Below are positions 8,950 through 18,577 of a stretch of 64,000 bases of DNA, one piece after another; position 1 is the stretch's first letter; every line of letters starts with the position of its first letter. The notes below the pieces were generated by a model that was given only the letters and a program-made list of their open reading frames with translations, ran no database searches and was not told the DNA's origin. The position numbers and the translations under genes are program-made. The DNA comes from MPNP01 sp965116235. GTDB taxonomy: Bacteria; Pseudomonadota; Alphaproteobacteria; Rhodobacterales; Rhodobacteraceae. The stretch is taken from the NCBI GenBank assembly GCA_965116235.1, contig OZ220496.1, positions 2,480,001 to 2,544,000 of the forward strand. The letters are read 5' to 3'.

Positions 8950-9789
8950 TCAGTATCGTGGAGGTACCATCATATAAAGCAAATAGGCAAAGACGCCGCC
9001 CCCAATCAAGCTGTCAAACCGATCAAGAAAGCCGCCGTGCCCCGGGATCAGTTCCGAACTGTTCTTGACTCCGACCCTTCGCTTCAGGCCGCTAATACCT
9101 AGATCGCCAAGTTGAGAAGTCCAGGAAAGGCAAAGCAGAATCAAGACAAGATGGATGGTTGATACCGTTGATTCCAATTCAAAGTAGAACCAGTAGAAAC
9201 AGGCGGCACCGACTCCAAAAATCCAGCCTCCCAGAATTCCCGACCACGTTTTTTTTGGGCTTGTTTTCGGGGCAAACTTTGGCCCGCCGATGATCTTGCC
9301 GACAAAATACCCACCCACATCGGTCCCAATGACATTCAGCACTACTACAATGACAAGTTCAGGCCACCATGAATACAAGAGAACCAGCCCTTGGCCGGCA
9401 TAAACCAGCACTGCAAACACGCCAATGAATCTGACTGACCGGACCCCAAGACAGACAAGGCAAGATCCTGCTACGATAGCCGGGAACAAAAAGTATGGAA
9501 AGACAAAATGTTCACCGAACTGCAACAGGCTTGACCCGAAGGAAAGGAGAAATCCGCCGACTCCGCTAAACAATGACGCGCACGCGACGTTTTGGGCGAT
9601 CGGAACTGCCAAGGGAAAACGGCCAAGCTCGAAGCACATGAGACCAACAACGGCACAGACAAATAGAGCAAAGGGAAAAAATCCGCCCCAGTAGGAAGAC
9701 ATAGCCACGGCAACCAATACGAGTGCCGAGACTAGGCGAGGGGCCAGGTCGTCAAATCGGGATTTCACTGCCACTGGCCAGAGCTCCAA
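8950..9789 (-). CDS. cdsA: Phosphatidate cytidylyltransferase
   Basis: CdsA makes CDP-diacylglycerol from phosphatidic acid and CTP in the inner membrane, the branch point for phospholipids. The 279-residue protein has multiple hydrophobic segments, GTDVGGYFVGKIIGG, SPKKTWSG, SQLGDLGISGLKRRVG and the closing PGHGGFLDRFDS signature. One position of the signature differs from the usual KD: here it reads VKNSSELIPGHGG. The ATG at 9789 overlaps uppS by 38 bases; two GTG codons at 9774 and 9768 are alternative starts that would shorten the overlap. Confidence 0.93.
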   Translation of the reverse strand: MELWPVAVKSRFDDLAPRLVSALVLVAVAMSSYWGGFFPFALFVCAVVGLMCFELGRFPLAVPIAQNVACASLFSGVGGFLLSFGSSLLQFGEHFVFPYFLFPAIVAGSCLVCLGVRSVRFIGVFAVLVYAGQGLVLLYSWWPELVIVVVLNVIGTDVGGYFVGKIIGGPKFAPKTSPKKTWSGILGGWIFGVGAACFYWFYFELESTVSTIHLVLILLCLSWTSQLGDLGISGLKRRVGVKNSSELIPGHGGFLDRFDSLIGGGVFAYLLYMMVPPRY

Positions 9790-10507
9790 AACGCCGCTCT
9801 TTTCGAGTAAAATTCACTACGTGGTGCCGGAATCTTTCGGGGGTAAACTCAGGCCAGAGAGTATCGTCAAAAGCCAATTCGGAATACGCCGCCTGCCAGA
9901 GCAAGAAATTTGAAATTCTTGTTTCCCCTGATGTCCGAATGATCAGGTCAGGGTCAGGGATATCATGCGTAAATGAGTGCTGACCCAAGATGGTGCGGTC
10001 GATCTGACGGACATTCAATTGTCCTTTGGCCACGAGCTTGGCTACCGATTGTGCCATCGCAACAATTTCATCTCTTCCACCGTAATTGATGGCTATGGTC
10101 AGAACCATCCGATTTTTGCTCTGCGTTGCCTGTTCAAGCTGGTTCATCTGATCAATCAGGGATTGATCAAAAGCGTAGCGATCACCAATAAACTTGATTT
10201 TTACCTCATTGTTGATCAGCTCCTTGGCAGCAGAACCCATATACTTGCGGAACAGATCAACCAGACCGCTGACCTCTTCGTCTCCGCGCTTCCAGTTTTC
10301 TGTTGAAAAAGCAAAGGCTGTCAGAAACTGCACGCCCAGTTCCGGACAGATTCTGACTACGTCACGCAAGCGTTCTGCTCCGCGCCTATGTCCTTCGAGA
10401 CGGGGCAAACCCTTCTTCTTGGCCCATCGACCATTGCCATCCATGACGAGGCCAACATGGGCAGGTGCATTCTTTACATCAAGTTTGACAGCGGCCTTGG
10501 ACTCCAT
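9752..10507 (-). CDS. uppS: Undecaprenyl diphosphate synthase (cis-prenyltransferase)
   Basis: UppS extends farnesyl diphosphate with isopentenyl diphosphate to form the C55 carrier lipid for peptidoglycan and O-antigen. The 251-residue product has VGLVMDGNGRWAKKKGLPR with the catalytic Asp, GHRRGAERL, TAFAFSTENWKR and DPDLIIRTSGETRISNFLLWQ, all hallmarks of the family. Length is typical. It begins 13 bases after frr and its 3' end overlaps cdsA. Confidence 0.96.
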   Translation of the reverse strand: MESKAAVKLDVKNAPAHVGLVMDGNGRWAKKKGLPRLEGHRRGAERLRDVVRICPELGVQFLTAFAFSTENWKRGDEEVSGLVDLFRKYMGSAAKELINNEVKIKFIGDRYAFDQSLIDQMNQLEQATQSKNRMVLTIAINYGGRDEIVAMAQSVAKLVAKGQLNVRQIDRTILGQHSFTHDIPDPDLIIRTSGETRISNFLLWQAAYSELAFDDTLWPEFTPERFRHHVVNFTRKERRFGALASGSEIPI

Positions 10508-10520
10508 TGGTCATGCACTC

Positions 10521-11081
10521 TCAGATGGCCATGATTTCAGACTTTTTCCGTTCCAAGGCAACATCGATATTTTCCACAAACCTGTCCGTCAATTCCTGGA
10601 CTTCATCCGACCACAACTTAAACTCATCCTCGCTTAACCCATCGGACTTGGCCTTTTTGAGTTCGTCCATTCCATCATGTCGAATGTTGCGCAAGGCAAT
10701 TCGTGCGTTCTCGGCGTAAGTCGATGCAACCCTCGAAAGCTCGGCTCTTCGTTCTTCGTTCAGTTCAGGTATGGGAAGCCGGATGACGGTGCCTTCGACG
10801 ACTGGATTGATACCCAGGCCGGAATCCTGAATGGCTCGCACGACGTCATTCAGAATGGTTTTGTCCCAAACGGCAATTGACAGCAACCTCGGTTCGGGCA
10901 CGTTGACCGAACCGCATTGGTTTAAAGGCATCTGACCTCCATAAGCGTTGACAACAATCGAATCGACCATTGAAGCCGAGGCCCGACCTGTTCTTAACCC
11001 TGAAAATTCTTGTCGAAGCGACGTAACAGCCCCCTCCATCCGCCGTTCGTACTCGTCAAGGTCCAGTTCAAAATCCTCCAT
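10521..11081 (-). CDS. frr: Ribosome recycling factor
   Basis: RRF works with EF-G to split post-termination ribosomes. From ATG 11081 the product is 186 residues, the standard size. It contains the tRNA-mimic helices with FSGLRTGRASASMVDSIVV, MPLNQCGSVNVPEPR, VVEGTVIRLPIPELNEERR and ALRNIRHDGMDELKK. I chose ATG 11081 because GGAG lies five bases before it; an in-frame TTG 24 bases upstream has no comparable site. It follows pyrH with a short gap, the common pyrH-frr pairing. Confidence 0.96.
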   Translation of the reverse strand: MEDFELDLDEYERRMEGAVTSLRQEFSGLRTGRASASMVDSIVVNAYGGQMPLNQCGSVNVPEPRLLSIAVWDKTILNDVVRAIQDSGLGINPVVEGTVIRLPIPELNEERRAELSRVASTYAENARIALRNIRHDGMDELKKAKSDGLSEDEFKLWSDEVQELTDRFVENIDVALERKKSEIMAI

Positions 11082-11112
11082 GTGCGCTCCAACTTGTTTC
11101 GACAAACATTGT

Positions 11113-11832
11113 TCAGACAGAATTGATTATGGTGCAGTCCCCTCTGCCCTGCATGATCCTTTCCATCGCTCCGCGCTCAAAAATCGAGAAAACGACAATG
11201 GGGATCTGCTTGTCTCGTGCCATTGCGATGGCCGATGTATCCATGACCTTCAAATCCTGCTTGATGACCTCCTCAAACGAAATGGCCTCGTATTTCACGG
11301 CAGTCTTGTCCACCTCAGGGTTTTTGTCATACACCCCGTCAACCTTTGTTCCCTTGAACACGGCTTCGCATTCGAGTTCGCTGGCCCGAAGAGCGGCCGC
11401 CGTATCGGTCGTTACGTAACAGTTGCCTGTTCCGGCTGAAAAGATGCACACCCGTTTCTTTTCGAGATGTCGCAAGGCACGGCGCATGATATAGGGTTCA
11501 CACATTTCGTCCAGGCGGATCGCTGACATGACTCTTGTATCTACATCAATGGCTTCTAGTTTCGCCTGCATGGCCAAGGCGTTCATAACGGTCCCCAGCA
11601 TGCCCATGTGGTCCGCCGTGGTCCTTGGGATTCCTTGCTGGGACACCATGTTGCCGCGGAAAAAGTTGCCGCCTCCCAATACAAGACAGATTTCAACGCC
11701 AAGTTGATGGACGGCCTTTATCTCCTCGGCCAATCTTGAGAGGGTCTCGTAATGAATCCCGAAATGTGATGGACCCATCAACGCTTCCCCCGACAACTTC
11801 AAGAGCACCCTTTTGTAGCTGGTTACAGGCAA
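11113..11832 (-). CDS. pyrH: Uridylate kinase
   Basis: PyrH phosphorylates UMP to UDP, feeding UTP and UDP-sugar pools including UDP-GlcNAc for lipid A. The 239-residue product shows LLKLSGEAL, LVLGGGNFFRG, the TTADHMGMLGTVMNALAMQ region, GTGNCYVTTDTAAALRA and KGTKVDGVYDKNP. TTG 11832 is used because AGGAGG stands five bases before it. An upstream in-frame TTG at 11862 would add ten residues with no site. It is the first gene of the minus-strand envelope operon and is divergent from miaA across about 110 bases that should hold the operon promoter. Confidence 0.96.
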   Translation of the reverse strand: MPVTSYKRVLLKLSGEALMGPSHFGIHYETLSRLAEEIKAVHQLGVEICLVLGGGNFFRGNMVSQQGIPRTTADHMGMLGTVMNALAMQAKLEAIDVDTRVMSAIRLDEMCEPYIMRRALRHLEKKRVCIFSAGTGNCYVTTDTAAALRASELECEAVFKGTKVDGVYDKNPEVDKTAVKYEAISFEEVIKQDLKVMDTSAIAMARDKQIPIVVFSIFERGAMERIMQGRGDCTIINSV

Positions 11833-11837
11833 TTGAA

Positions 11838-11843
11838 CCTCCT
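11838..11843 (-). promoter_or_regulatory. Strong Shine-Dalgarno fixing the pyrH TTG start
   Basis: Reverse-strand AGGAGG, five bases before TTG at 11832. It decides the start in favour of TTG 11832. Confidence 0.75.
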
Positions 11844-11941
11844 GTGATGAGAGAAACGCCAATTTTAGCCGGGAAATGTTCCGCCCTTTAACTAACTTCA
11901 GTTGGCGATAATATCAATCGATTGAAATCGGGTTATTCTTG

Positions 11942-12838
11942 ATGCGCGAGCGAATTGACATTCCCAAGGGGTGTGTTACAGTCCTGATTTCAGGACCGAC
12001 GGCCTCGGGTAAATCAGGCCTAGCCCTTGATCTTGCCGCCCAGCATGACGGGATCATCATCAACGCTGATGCCCTTCAGGTCTATGATTGTTGGCGCGTT
12101 TTGACCTCTCGTCCGAGTGAAGAGGATCACGATGTCGCTCCCCATTTCCTTTATGGTCATCAGTCTTGCCGGTCAACCTACTCCGTTGGTCAATGGTTGA
12201 CGGAGGTCCAATCATTGCTGTCCCAACATCAGCAATCGGTCAAAATTATCGTTGGTGGCACGGGTCTTTACTTTACAGCCCTCACTTCGGGTTTGACAAC
12301 TGTTCCCCCCATCAAGAATTCCATAAGGCAAACAGCTCGAAAAATGCTTCGGGAGGGGGCGATTGACTTGATGCTGACGGGACTCCAGACCAGCGACCCG
12401 GAAACATTTTCAGCCTTGGACCGGAACAATCCTCGACGAGTGCAAAGGGCCTGGGAAGTGCTCAAATCGACCGGCATGGGCTTGGCAGCATGGCAAAAAC
12501 TCAACACAAAGCCCATGGTCAACCTGGATGATACCAAAACTGTTTTGCTTGAAGTCGACCCGAACCTTGTTGGAGAGCGAATTGCAACCCGGGTCGATCG
12601 GATGATCAAGGACGGTGTTCTCGTGGAATGTCTCAAAAACTTGCCGCTACTTGAGCTTGATCTGCCGTCTGCCAAGGCGATTGGAGCCAAAGAGTTTACG
12701 GGATATCTCATGGGAAAGTGGGACTTCTGGACCGCCAAGGAACGAACCGTCATCGCGACCCGGCAATACGCCAAACGACAACGAACTTGGTTTCGAAGAC
12801 AGTTTGCCGACTGGAACAGATATGATGTGGAGGTCTGA
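11942..12838 (+). CDS. miaA: tRNA dimethylallyltransferase
   Basis: MiaA adds a dimethylallyl group to A37 of tRNAs that read UNN codons. The 298-residue product has the P-loop ISGPTASGKSGLALDLA, NADALQVYDCWRVLTSRPS, PHFLYG, IIVGGTGLYFTAL, RNNPRRVQRAWEVL and the C-terminal RQYAKRQRTWFRRQF, which binds the anticodon loop. ATG 11942 is used; a TTG just before it is in frame. It is divergent from pyrH and followed by a long gap before the large helicase gene. Confidence 0.95.
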   Translation: MRERIDIPKGCVTVLISGPTASGKSGLALDLAAQHDGIIINADALQVYDCWRVLTSRPSEEDHDVAPHFLYGHQSCRSTYSVGQWLTEVQSLLSQHQQSVKIIVGGTGLYFTALTSGLTTVPPIKNSIRQTARKMLREGAIDLMLTGLQTSDPETFSALDRNNPRRVQRAWEVLKSTGMGLAAWQKLNTKPMVNLDDTKTVLLEVDPNLVGERIATRVDRMIKDGVLVECLKNLPLLELDLPSAKAIGAKEFTGYLMGKWDFWTAKERTVIATRQYAKRQRTWFRRQFADWNRYDVEV

Positions 12839-13229
12839 TATCTGCTGGTGGATTCGGAATAGTTCAAGTATTTCATTTATTTTTGAATGCTTAGAAAGAT
12901 AAATTGATAAGAATTGCCAATAGATGCCATCAAGATTCTCACGGCAATGAGGGCAGTTGCTTTTTGAACTGAAGGTGCTTAAGTTTGGGCCGGTTCGAAA
13001 TTTGAACTTACGCGCTTTATACGATGAAATGTCATGCTTATGGCAGGCTTGGGTAAACTCATTTCCTCACATCCTTTTCAACACCGATCTTGGAATGCTT
13101 CTTTCCGAATGGTTAACGGGCCCGGAATGAGTTTGGGGCGCCGCCAAAGCGAATCTCCTGTGAGAGGGCTTGTTAAAGTCTTTGTGGTAGGCATGCCTCT
13201 ACCTTCGGAAATTACGTGATCAAGTCGTC
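12839..13229 (+). other. Long intergenic region, no gene seen
   Basis: Between miaA and the helicase fusion I see no credible reading frame or RNA gene. The most structured piece is an imperfect palindrome GTTCGAAATTTGAAC at 12993-13007. It could be an operator or part of a hairpin, but there is nothing to tie it to a regulator. The helicase promoter is presumably here. Confidence 0.4.
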
Positions 13230-16200
13230 ATGAAATTGAACGCTTCGTCGCATTTTGTTTCCTTCGACCTTGAAGTCGGAAAAGGGAAGGATAAACGGAT
13301 TCATGCGATCGGTGCGGTTCGGTCTGATACGGGTGAGAGTCTCACTCTTTCTGGGGTTAATGCAGCTCAAAGACTGGGCGAACTCGACCGATTTGCAGAC
13401 GGGGCATCCTTTGTGCTTGGACACAATATTGTCGCCTTTGACATGCCGCTTCTTGAGGCAGCCAATCCAGGTCTGACCTTACTACGATTGCCCGTGATTG
13501 ACACGCTGCGCTTAAGCCCACTTGCATTTCCTCGAAATCCCTACCACAAATTGGTGAAGCACTATCAGGACGGAGGTCTTGTGCGCGGACAGATCAACAA
13601 TCCCGAACTGGATTCGCGGCTGGCCCTGAACGTATTTGACGAGCAGTGCCAGATGCTGGAAAAGACTGACAAGGACCTGCTTGCTTCCTGGCACTGGTTG
13701 TGCACTCCCAAACATAGCGAAATCGATAGCGCTCTTGACGACCTTTTCTCGAAACTTCGCAATGCCAACAGGCCGACAAAGGAAGAAGCCATAGCGACAG
13801 TCAAGCGCAGGCTTGACGACTTAGCCTGCATGACTCAGGCTCAGCAAATGCTGAACAGGGTCGAGGAACTTAACTGGTCATTGTCTTATATCCTTGCCTG
13901 GCTTTCGGTTGCAGGGGACGGGTGTAATTCTGTCGTTCCCCCGTGGGTTCGACACCAGTTTCCAGATGTTGGCAATGAATTGAAAAAGCTTCGGGATACA
14001 GCTTGTTCACACCCGGATTGCACATGGTGCCGGACACATCACGATGCCACAAAGGAACTCAAGAACTGGTTTGGTTTTGATCAATACAGACCTAAGCCGG
14101 AGACCAAAGACGGTCGTTCGATACAAAAGGCCATCGTTGACGATGCAATGGCCGGCAAGCATGTCTTGGGAATTCTGCCAACAGGGACTGGCAAGTCGGT
14201 ATGCTATCAGGTCCCTGCCCTTTCGCGTTATACCAAAACTGGAGCACTTACGGTCGTGATTTCGCCGTTAGTTGCATTGATGGCCGATCAGGTTGCCGGG
14301 CTGGAGGCCAAGGGCATCGATTGTTGCGTTACCATAAACGGACTTTTGTCAATGCCGGAACGCGCTCACAATCTGGACCGCGTTCGGCTTGGAGAAGCCG
14401 GAATACTGTTGATCTCACCTGAACAACTGCGCTCACGGACACTGCGCAGCACTTTGGAGCAACGCGAAATTGGCGCATGGATACTTGACGAAGCCCATTG
14501 CTTGTCGCGCTGGGGGCACGACTTTCGACCAGACTACCTTTATGTCGGACGCTTTATCCGGGAGCAAGCAGGCAAGGAGCCAATTCCCCCAATACTTTGC
14601 CTGACGGCAACGGCCAAGCCGGATGTGATAGACGACATCACGGATCATTTCCGCAAGCAACTCGGCATTAAACTTGCCGTGTACAACGGCGGTACTGATC
14701 GCACAAACCTTGAGTTTGAGGTCATTCGTACTTCGACAGCCGAAAAATTCGGACACATTCACCAAAATCTGGACATCAACTTGCCAGCTGAAAGTTCTGG
14801 AGGAGCTATCATCTACTGTGCAACTCGCAAACAGACAGAAGAAGTTGCCGAGTATCTCAGCACAAAGAAAGTGAATGCCTCGTACTTCCATGCGGGACTC
14901 TCCCCAGAGCGCAAGAAGAATGTACAGAAGCGCTTTATTGAGGGTGATTTGCGCGTGATAACGGCAACCAACGCGTTCGGAATGGGGATTGACAAGCCCG
15001 ATGTGCGCCTCGTCATCCATGCCGATATAACCGGTTCGCTTGAAAACTACCTTCAGGAAGCCGGACGGGCGGGACGAGACCGTGAACCCGCTCGCTGTGT
15101 ATTGTTTTATACTGACAAGGACGTGGAACGACAGTTTAGCATGTCTGCTTACTCGCGATTAAGTCTACGCGATATTCATGGAATTCTCCGGGCCCTGCGC
15201 AATCTTGATCGCAAGGAACGTTTTCAAGGCAACATAGTCGCTACCTCGGGTGAGATACTGAGCGAAGACGATGAAAATCATTTTGAGCGCGATTCAGCCA
15301 CGGATGATACGCGTGTTCGAACAGCTGTCGCCTGGCTGGAAGAGAGCAAGATATTGACCCGAGAAGAGAATTTTGTCACGATTTTCCCCTCCTCGCTCCG
15401 CGTTGACTCGTGCAATGAGGCCAAGGCCAGGCTGACGAAAGCTGGCATCACCGCGAATTATCGCAATCAATTGCTGAACATTGCCACTGCCATGATTGAG
15501 GCCGATGCCGACGAGGGTATTAGCACCGACAAATTGATGGGAGTATCGGGTCTGAGCGCAGAGGGTGTACGCACGGCTCTTTATGACCTCGAACGGCTTG
15601 GCATTGCCTCGAATGATACAGTTCTGACCGCTTTTGTTCATGCGGGCATCAAGCAATCGTCAAAAAACCGCCTTACCGAGGCTACCATTCTCGAAAAGAA
15701 ACTGATCAACTGCATGCGTGAGCAAGCGCCCGACTTGAGTAAAGGCGAAACATCGTCCCTTATCTTGCGTGTGGCCGCCCAGATCATGCGAGACAAGGGG
15801 GTGACAGACCCTTTTCCGGAACGACTGTATCGTATCATTCGCAGCATATCCCACGATGGAAAGGGTGAGGCCGACGGAGCAGTGGGAAGTTTCTCGGTCT
15901 ACAAGCCGGATACGGAAACCGTCCGAATAACCCTGAATCGAAATTGGAAAGAACTTGAAATAACGGCCAATCTTCGTCGTGAAGCGGCGAATTGTGTTCT
16001 GGATCATCTCCTCGGATGCTTGCCCCAAGGGGTTCGGGGGTTGGATCTCCTAGCCGAGACCACTCTTGGCAATCTCTTGCATGTGATCCAATCCGATCTG
16101 TCGCTCAAGAGCAAGGTCCGATATCCGAACAAGCTCCTTGATCGCGCCTTGCTTTGGCTTCATGAACAGGAGGTGATTCGGCTTAACAAGGGACTGGCCG

Positions 16201-18377
16201 TGTTTCGTCCCGCTATGACGATTAAAATGGATACACGGGAAAGGCGGTGGTTCAAAAAAGAGGATTTTGCACCTCTTCAAGATCACTACGATGGTCAGAT
16301 TCGGCAGATACATGTCATGGAGGAGTATGCAACGAAAGGTCTGGATTCGATGCGGGTGGCTCGAAGTCTTGCTTTCGACTATTTCCAGTTGAACGAGAAC
16401 GAATTTCTTGAAAAGTGGCTGCCCGGCAAGGAGAAGGAAGTCCGTCGGCAAACCACCTTTGAATCTTGGCGTACAATTGTCGACAAGCTGGACAACCCTG
16501 TTCAGCAAAATATTGTTACCGATGAAAGAGAAGCAACCAATGTTCTGGTACTCGCGGGGCCTGGCTCCGGCAAAACACGCGTACTTGTTCATCGTATTGC
16601 CTGGCTTGTACGCGTCCGCAGGGAAAACCCGCGCGGAATTCTGGCCCTGACCTATAATCGACACGCCGCCGTCGATATTCGAAGACGCTTGAAAGAACTT
16701 ATTGGCAACGATGGTTTGGGCATAACTGTACTCACCTGCCATGCCTTTGCCATGCGGCTTGCTGGAGCCAGCTTCGACGGTCGCTCCGATCAACTCAGCG
16801 AGAAATCTTTTCAGGAAGTGATGCGACAGGCCATTGATCTCCTCACCGGTCAGGGTCGTCTGCCAGAGGAAATCGACGAACTCCGCTCCCGTCTCCTCTC
16901 CGGCTTCCGGTGGATTCTTGTTGACGAGTATCAGGACATTGGCCCCGAACAATATGAATTGATTTCAGCTATAGCGGGACGGCAACTGAATGACGACGAA
17001 AGCAAACTTACCCTCTTTGCGGTAGGCGATGATGATCAGAACATTTACTCGTTTAGAGGCGCATCAGTGCAATACATTCGCCAGTTCCAGGATGATTATG
17101 GACCAAATCTGAAATACCTTACCTCCAATTACCGTTCAACCCGAAACATCATTGAAGCCTCCAATGCGATCATTGAGCCTGCCCATAATCGAATGAAAGC
17201 CGAAAATACGATAGAGGTCAACGCAACACGGGCTAAGGATCTGCCAGGCGGCAAATGGACCAAAACTGACCCGGTTTCGCAAGGGCAAGTGCAACTTTTA
17301 CCCGCTGGAACCAGCCGGGTTGACCAAGCCCGACATGTAATTGCTGAACTGGTACGGCTTTCAAAACTTTCCAACGATTGGTGCTGGTCACGTTGTGCCA
17401 TCATCGGACGCGAATGGAAAGATCTTAGACCGCTCAGAGCCTGTTGTGAATTGCATCCGCAAGCGAAGAAAATCCAGGCTCAAATGGCCGACGAGAACAT
17501 TCCAGGCTTTTGGCAGTTGAGAGAAACCCAGGCTTTCATTCGATGGATTCAGTCCCGCAGGCGGAAGCTTTTTGGCACTGAATTCTTGCGCTCATGGGTT
17601 GATGAACAGTCTGACAATCCATGGATTGATCTCATTTGTCAGGCCATTAATGAACATGCTGAGGAAACTGGAGGTCAGGAAATTCCGGCCAACCATTTTT
17701 TTCAATGGCTGGCCGAGTGGGGGCGTGAAATTCGACGGAACCAGCAGGGACTTCTGCTGCTGACTGCCCATCGTGCCAAGGGGCTTGAATTTGATCATGT
17801 GGTCATTCTGGATGGAGAGTGGAGTCGATTTGACCCTTCTAAAGAAGATCCTGATGCACCGCGTCGCTTGTACTATGTAGCCATGACCCGGGCTCGTCAG
17901 ACCCTGACCTTGGCCTGCATGAAGAATTCAAGCAGTTTTCACAATTTGCTTGTCGATCATCCTTCGACAATCCTTCGACAAGCTCCTATCCTACCTCCTT
18001 GTCCCATTGAAGCTACATATCATCATTTGCGCCCTTCCCCCAAGGAAGTCGATTTGGGCTTTGCCGGTCGAAGGCATCCAGAGTGCAGGATTCATCAGGC
18101 CATCGCCGGATTGTCAATCGACGACCCGCTCGATGTTCAGGTAAAATCGAACGGAAAATGGATACTTCTTGACCGTGAAGGACATGCAGTTGGAGGTCTT
18201 GCCAAGTCGTTCGAACCGCCTGCCGGGACGCTTTTCAAGTCTGCAAAAGTATACGCTATCATTAGCAGAACCCAAGAGATGTCTGATCCCGCATGCCATT
18301 GTCCCCCGAGGTGTGATCAATGGGAAGTTGTTTTTCCCGAACTTGTTTTTGAGCCCACTGGGGCAGCCAACCGGTGA
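13230..18377 (+). CDS. Giant exonuclease-RecQ-UvrD fusion helicase
   Basis: One unbroken frame of 1715 residues joins three enzymes. Residues about 8-140 resemble a DEDD 3'-5' exonuclease (FDLEVG, GHNIVAFDMPLLE and a later Asp). A CSHPDCTWCRTHH cluster at about 259-271 may bind zinc. Residues about 290-650 form a RecQ-type helicase: GILPTGTGKSVCYQVP, ILDEAHCLSRWGHDFRPDY, CLTATAKP, NAFGMGIDKPDVR, QEAGRAGRDREPARC. A winged-helix-like section follows. From about 1090 comes a UvrD/PcrA helicase: LAGPGSGKTRVL, ILALTYNRHAA, LVDEYQDIGPEQ, GDDDQNIYSFRGA, LTSNYRST, LLTAHRAKGLEFDHV, LYYVAMTRARQ. The RecQ four-Cys zinc module is not seen after the RecQ part. The role is likely DNA repair or restriction of invading DNA, which is inference. 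It stands alone and converges on dctM. Confidence 0.9.
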   Translation: MKLNASSHFVSFDLEVGKGKDKRIHAIGAVRSDTGESLTLSGVNAAQRLGELDRFADGASFVLGHNIVAFDMPLLEAANPGLTLLRLPVIDTLRLSPLAFPRNPYHKLVKHYQDGGLVRGQINNPELDSRLALNVFDEQCQMLEKTDKDLLASWHWLCTPKHSEIDSALDDLFSKLRNANRPTKEEAIATVKRRLDDLACMTQAQQMLNRVEELNWSLSYILAWLSVAGDGCNSVVPPWVRHQFPDVGNELKKLRDTACSHPDCTWCRTHHDATKELKNWFGFDQYRPKPETKDGRSIQKAIVDDAMAGKHVLGILPTGTGKSVCYQVPALSRYTKTGALTVVISPLVALMADQVAGLEAKGIDCCVTINGLLSMPERAHNLDRVRLGEAGILLISPEQLRSRTLRSTLEQREIGAWILDEAHCLSRWGHDFRPDYLYVGRFIREQAGKEPIPPILCLTATAKPDVIDDITDHFRKQLGIKLAVYNGGTDRTNLEFEVIRTSTAEKFGHIHQNLDINLPAESSGGAIIYCATRKQTEEVAEYLSTKKVNASYFHAGLSPERKKNVQKRFIEGDLRVITATNAFGMGIDKPDVRLVIHADITGSLENYLQEAGRAGRDREPARCVLFYTDKDVERQFSMSAYSRLSLRDIHGILRALRNLDRKERFQGNIVATSGEILSEDDENHFERDSATDDTRVRTAVAWLEESKILTREENFVTIFPSSLRVDSCNEAKARLTKAGITANYRNQLLNIATAMIEADADEGISTDKLMGVSGLSAEGVRTALYDLERLGIASNDTVLTAFVHAGIKQSSKNRLTEATILEKKLINCMREQAPDLSKGETSSLILRVAAQIMRDKGVTDPFPERLYRIIRSISHDGKGEADGAVGSFSVYKPDTETVRITLNRNWKELEITANLRREAANCVLDHLLGCLPQGVRGLDLLAETTLGNLLHVIQSDLSLKSKVRYPNKLLDRALLWLHEQEVIRLNKGLAVFRPAMTIKMDTRERRWFKKEDFAPLQDHYDGQIRQIHVMEEYATKGLDSMRVARSLAFDYFQLNENEFLEKWLPGKEKEVRRQTTFESWRTIVDKLDNPVQQNIVTDEREATNVLVLAGPGSGKTRVLVHRIAWLVRVRRENPRGILALTYNRHAAVDIRRRLKELIGNDGLGITVLTCHAFAMRLAGASFDGRSDQLSEKSFQEVMRQAIDLLTGQGRLPEEIDELRSRLLSGFRWILVDEYQDIGPEQYELISAIAGRQLNDDESKLTLFAVGDDDQNIYSFRGASVQYIRQFQDDYGPNLKYLTSNYRSTRNIIEASNAIIEPAHNRMKAENTIEVNATRAKDLPGGKWTKTDPVSQGQVQLLPAGTSRVDQARHVIAELVRLSKLSNDWCWSRCAIIGREWKDLRPLRACCELHPQAKKIQAQMADENIPGFWQLRETQAFIRWIQSRRRKLFGTEFLRSWVDEQSDNPWIDLICQAINEHAEETGGQEIPANHFFQWLAEWGREIRRNQQGLLLLTAHRAKGLEFDHVVILDGEWSRFDPSKEDPDAPRRLYYVAMTRARQTLTLACMKNSSSFHNLLVDHPSTILRQAPILPPCPIEATYHHLRPSPKEVDLGFAGRRHPECRIHQAIAGLSIDDPLDVQVKSNGKWILLDREGHAVGGLAKSFEPPAGTLFKSAKVYAIISRTQEMSDPACHCPPRCDQWEVVFPELVFEPTGAANR

Positions 18378-18577
18378 CAAAAAACCCACACGCGATGGCC
18401 CGTTGAACAGCACTGTGGAGCCATTCAGCTTGTTGACTTCAAAACGTGATTCAACTCCATTTGTAGAACGATATACTGGACCGGTCAGATGTCATGACAA
18501 TCCTTAACCACCAGACTGGATCACAAGTCGAAACGGCAAATTCGGAATGCGTAGCAACGGTCTGAAATTCAGAAAAA

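Noticed and set aside
12992..13007. GGTTCGAA resembling a tRNA T-loop
   Set aside because: No acceptor, D or anticodon stems could be formed around it; it is part of an imperfect palindrome.
16050..16952. 300-codon minus-strand frame within the fusion helicase gene
   Set aside because: It overlaps the linker and UvrD motifs of the helicase and shows no recognisable domain, start site or context.
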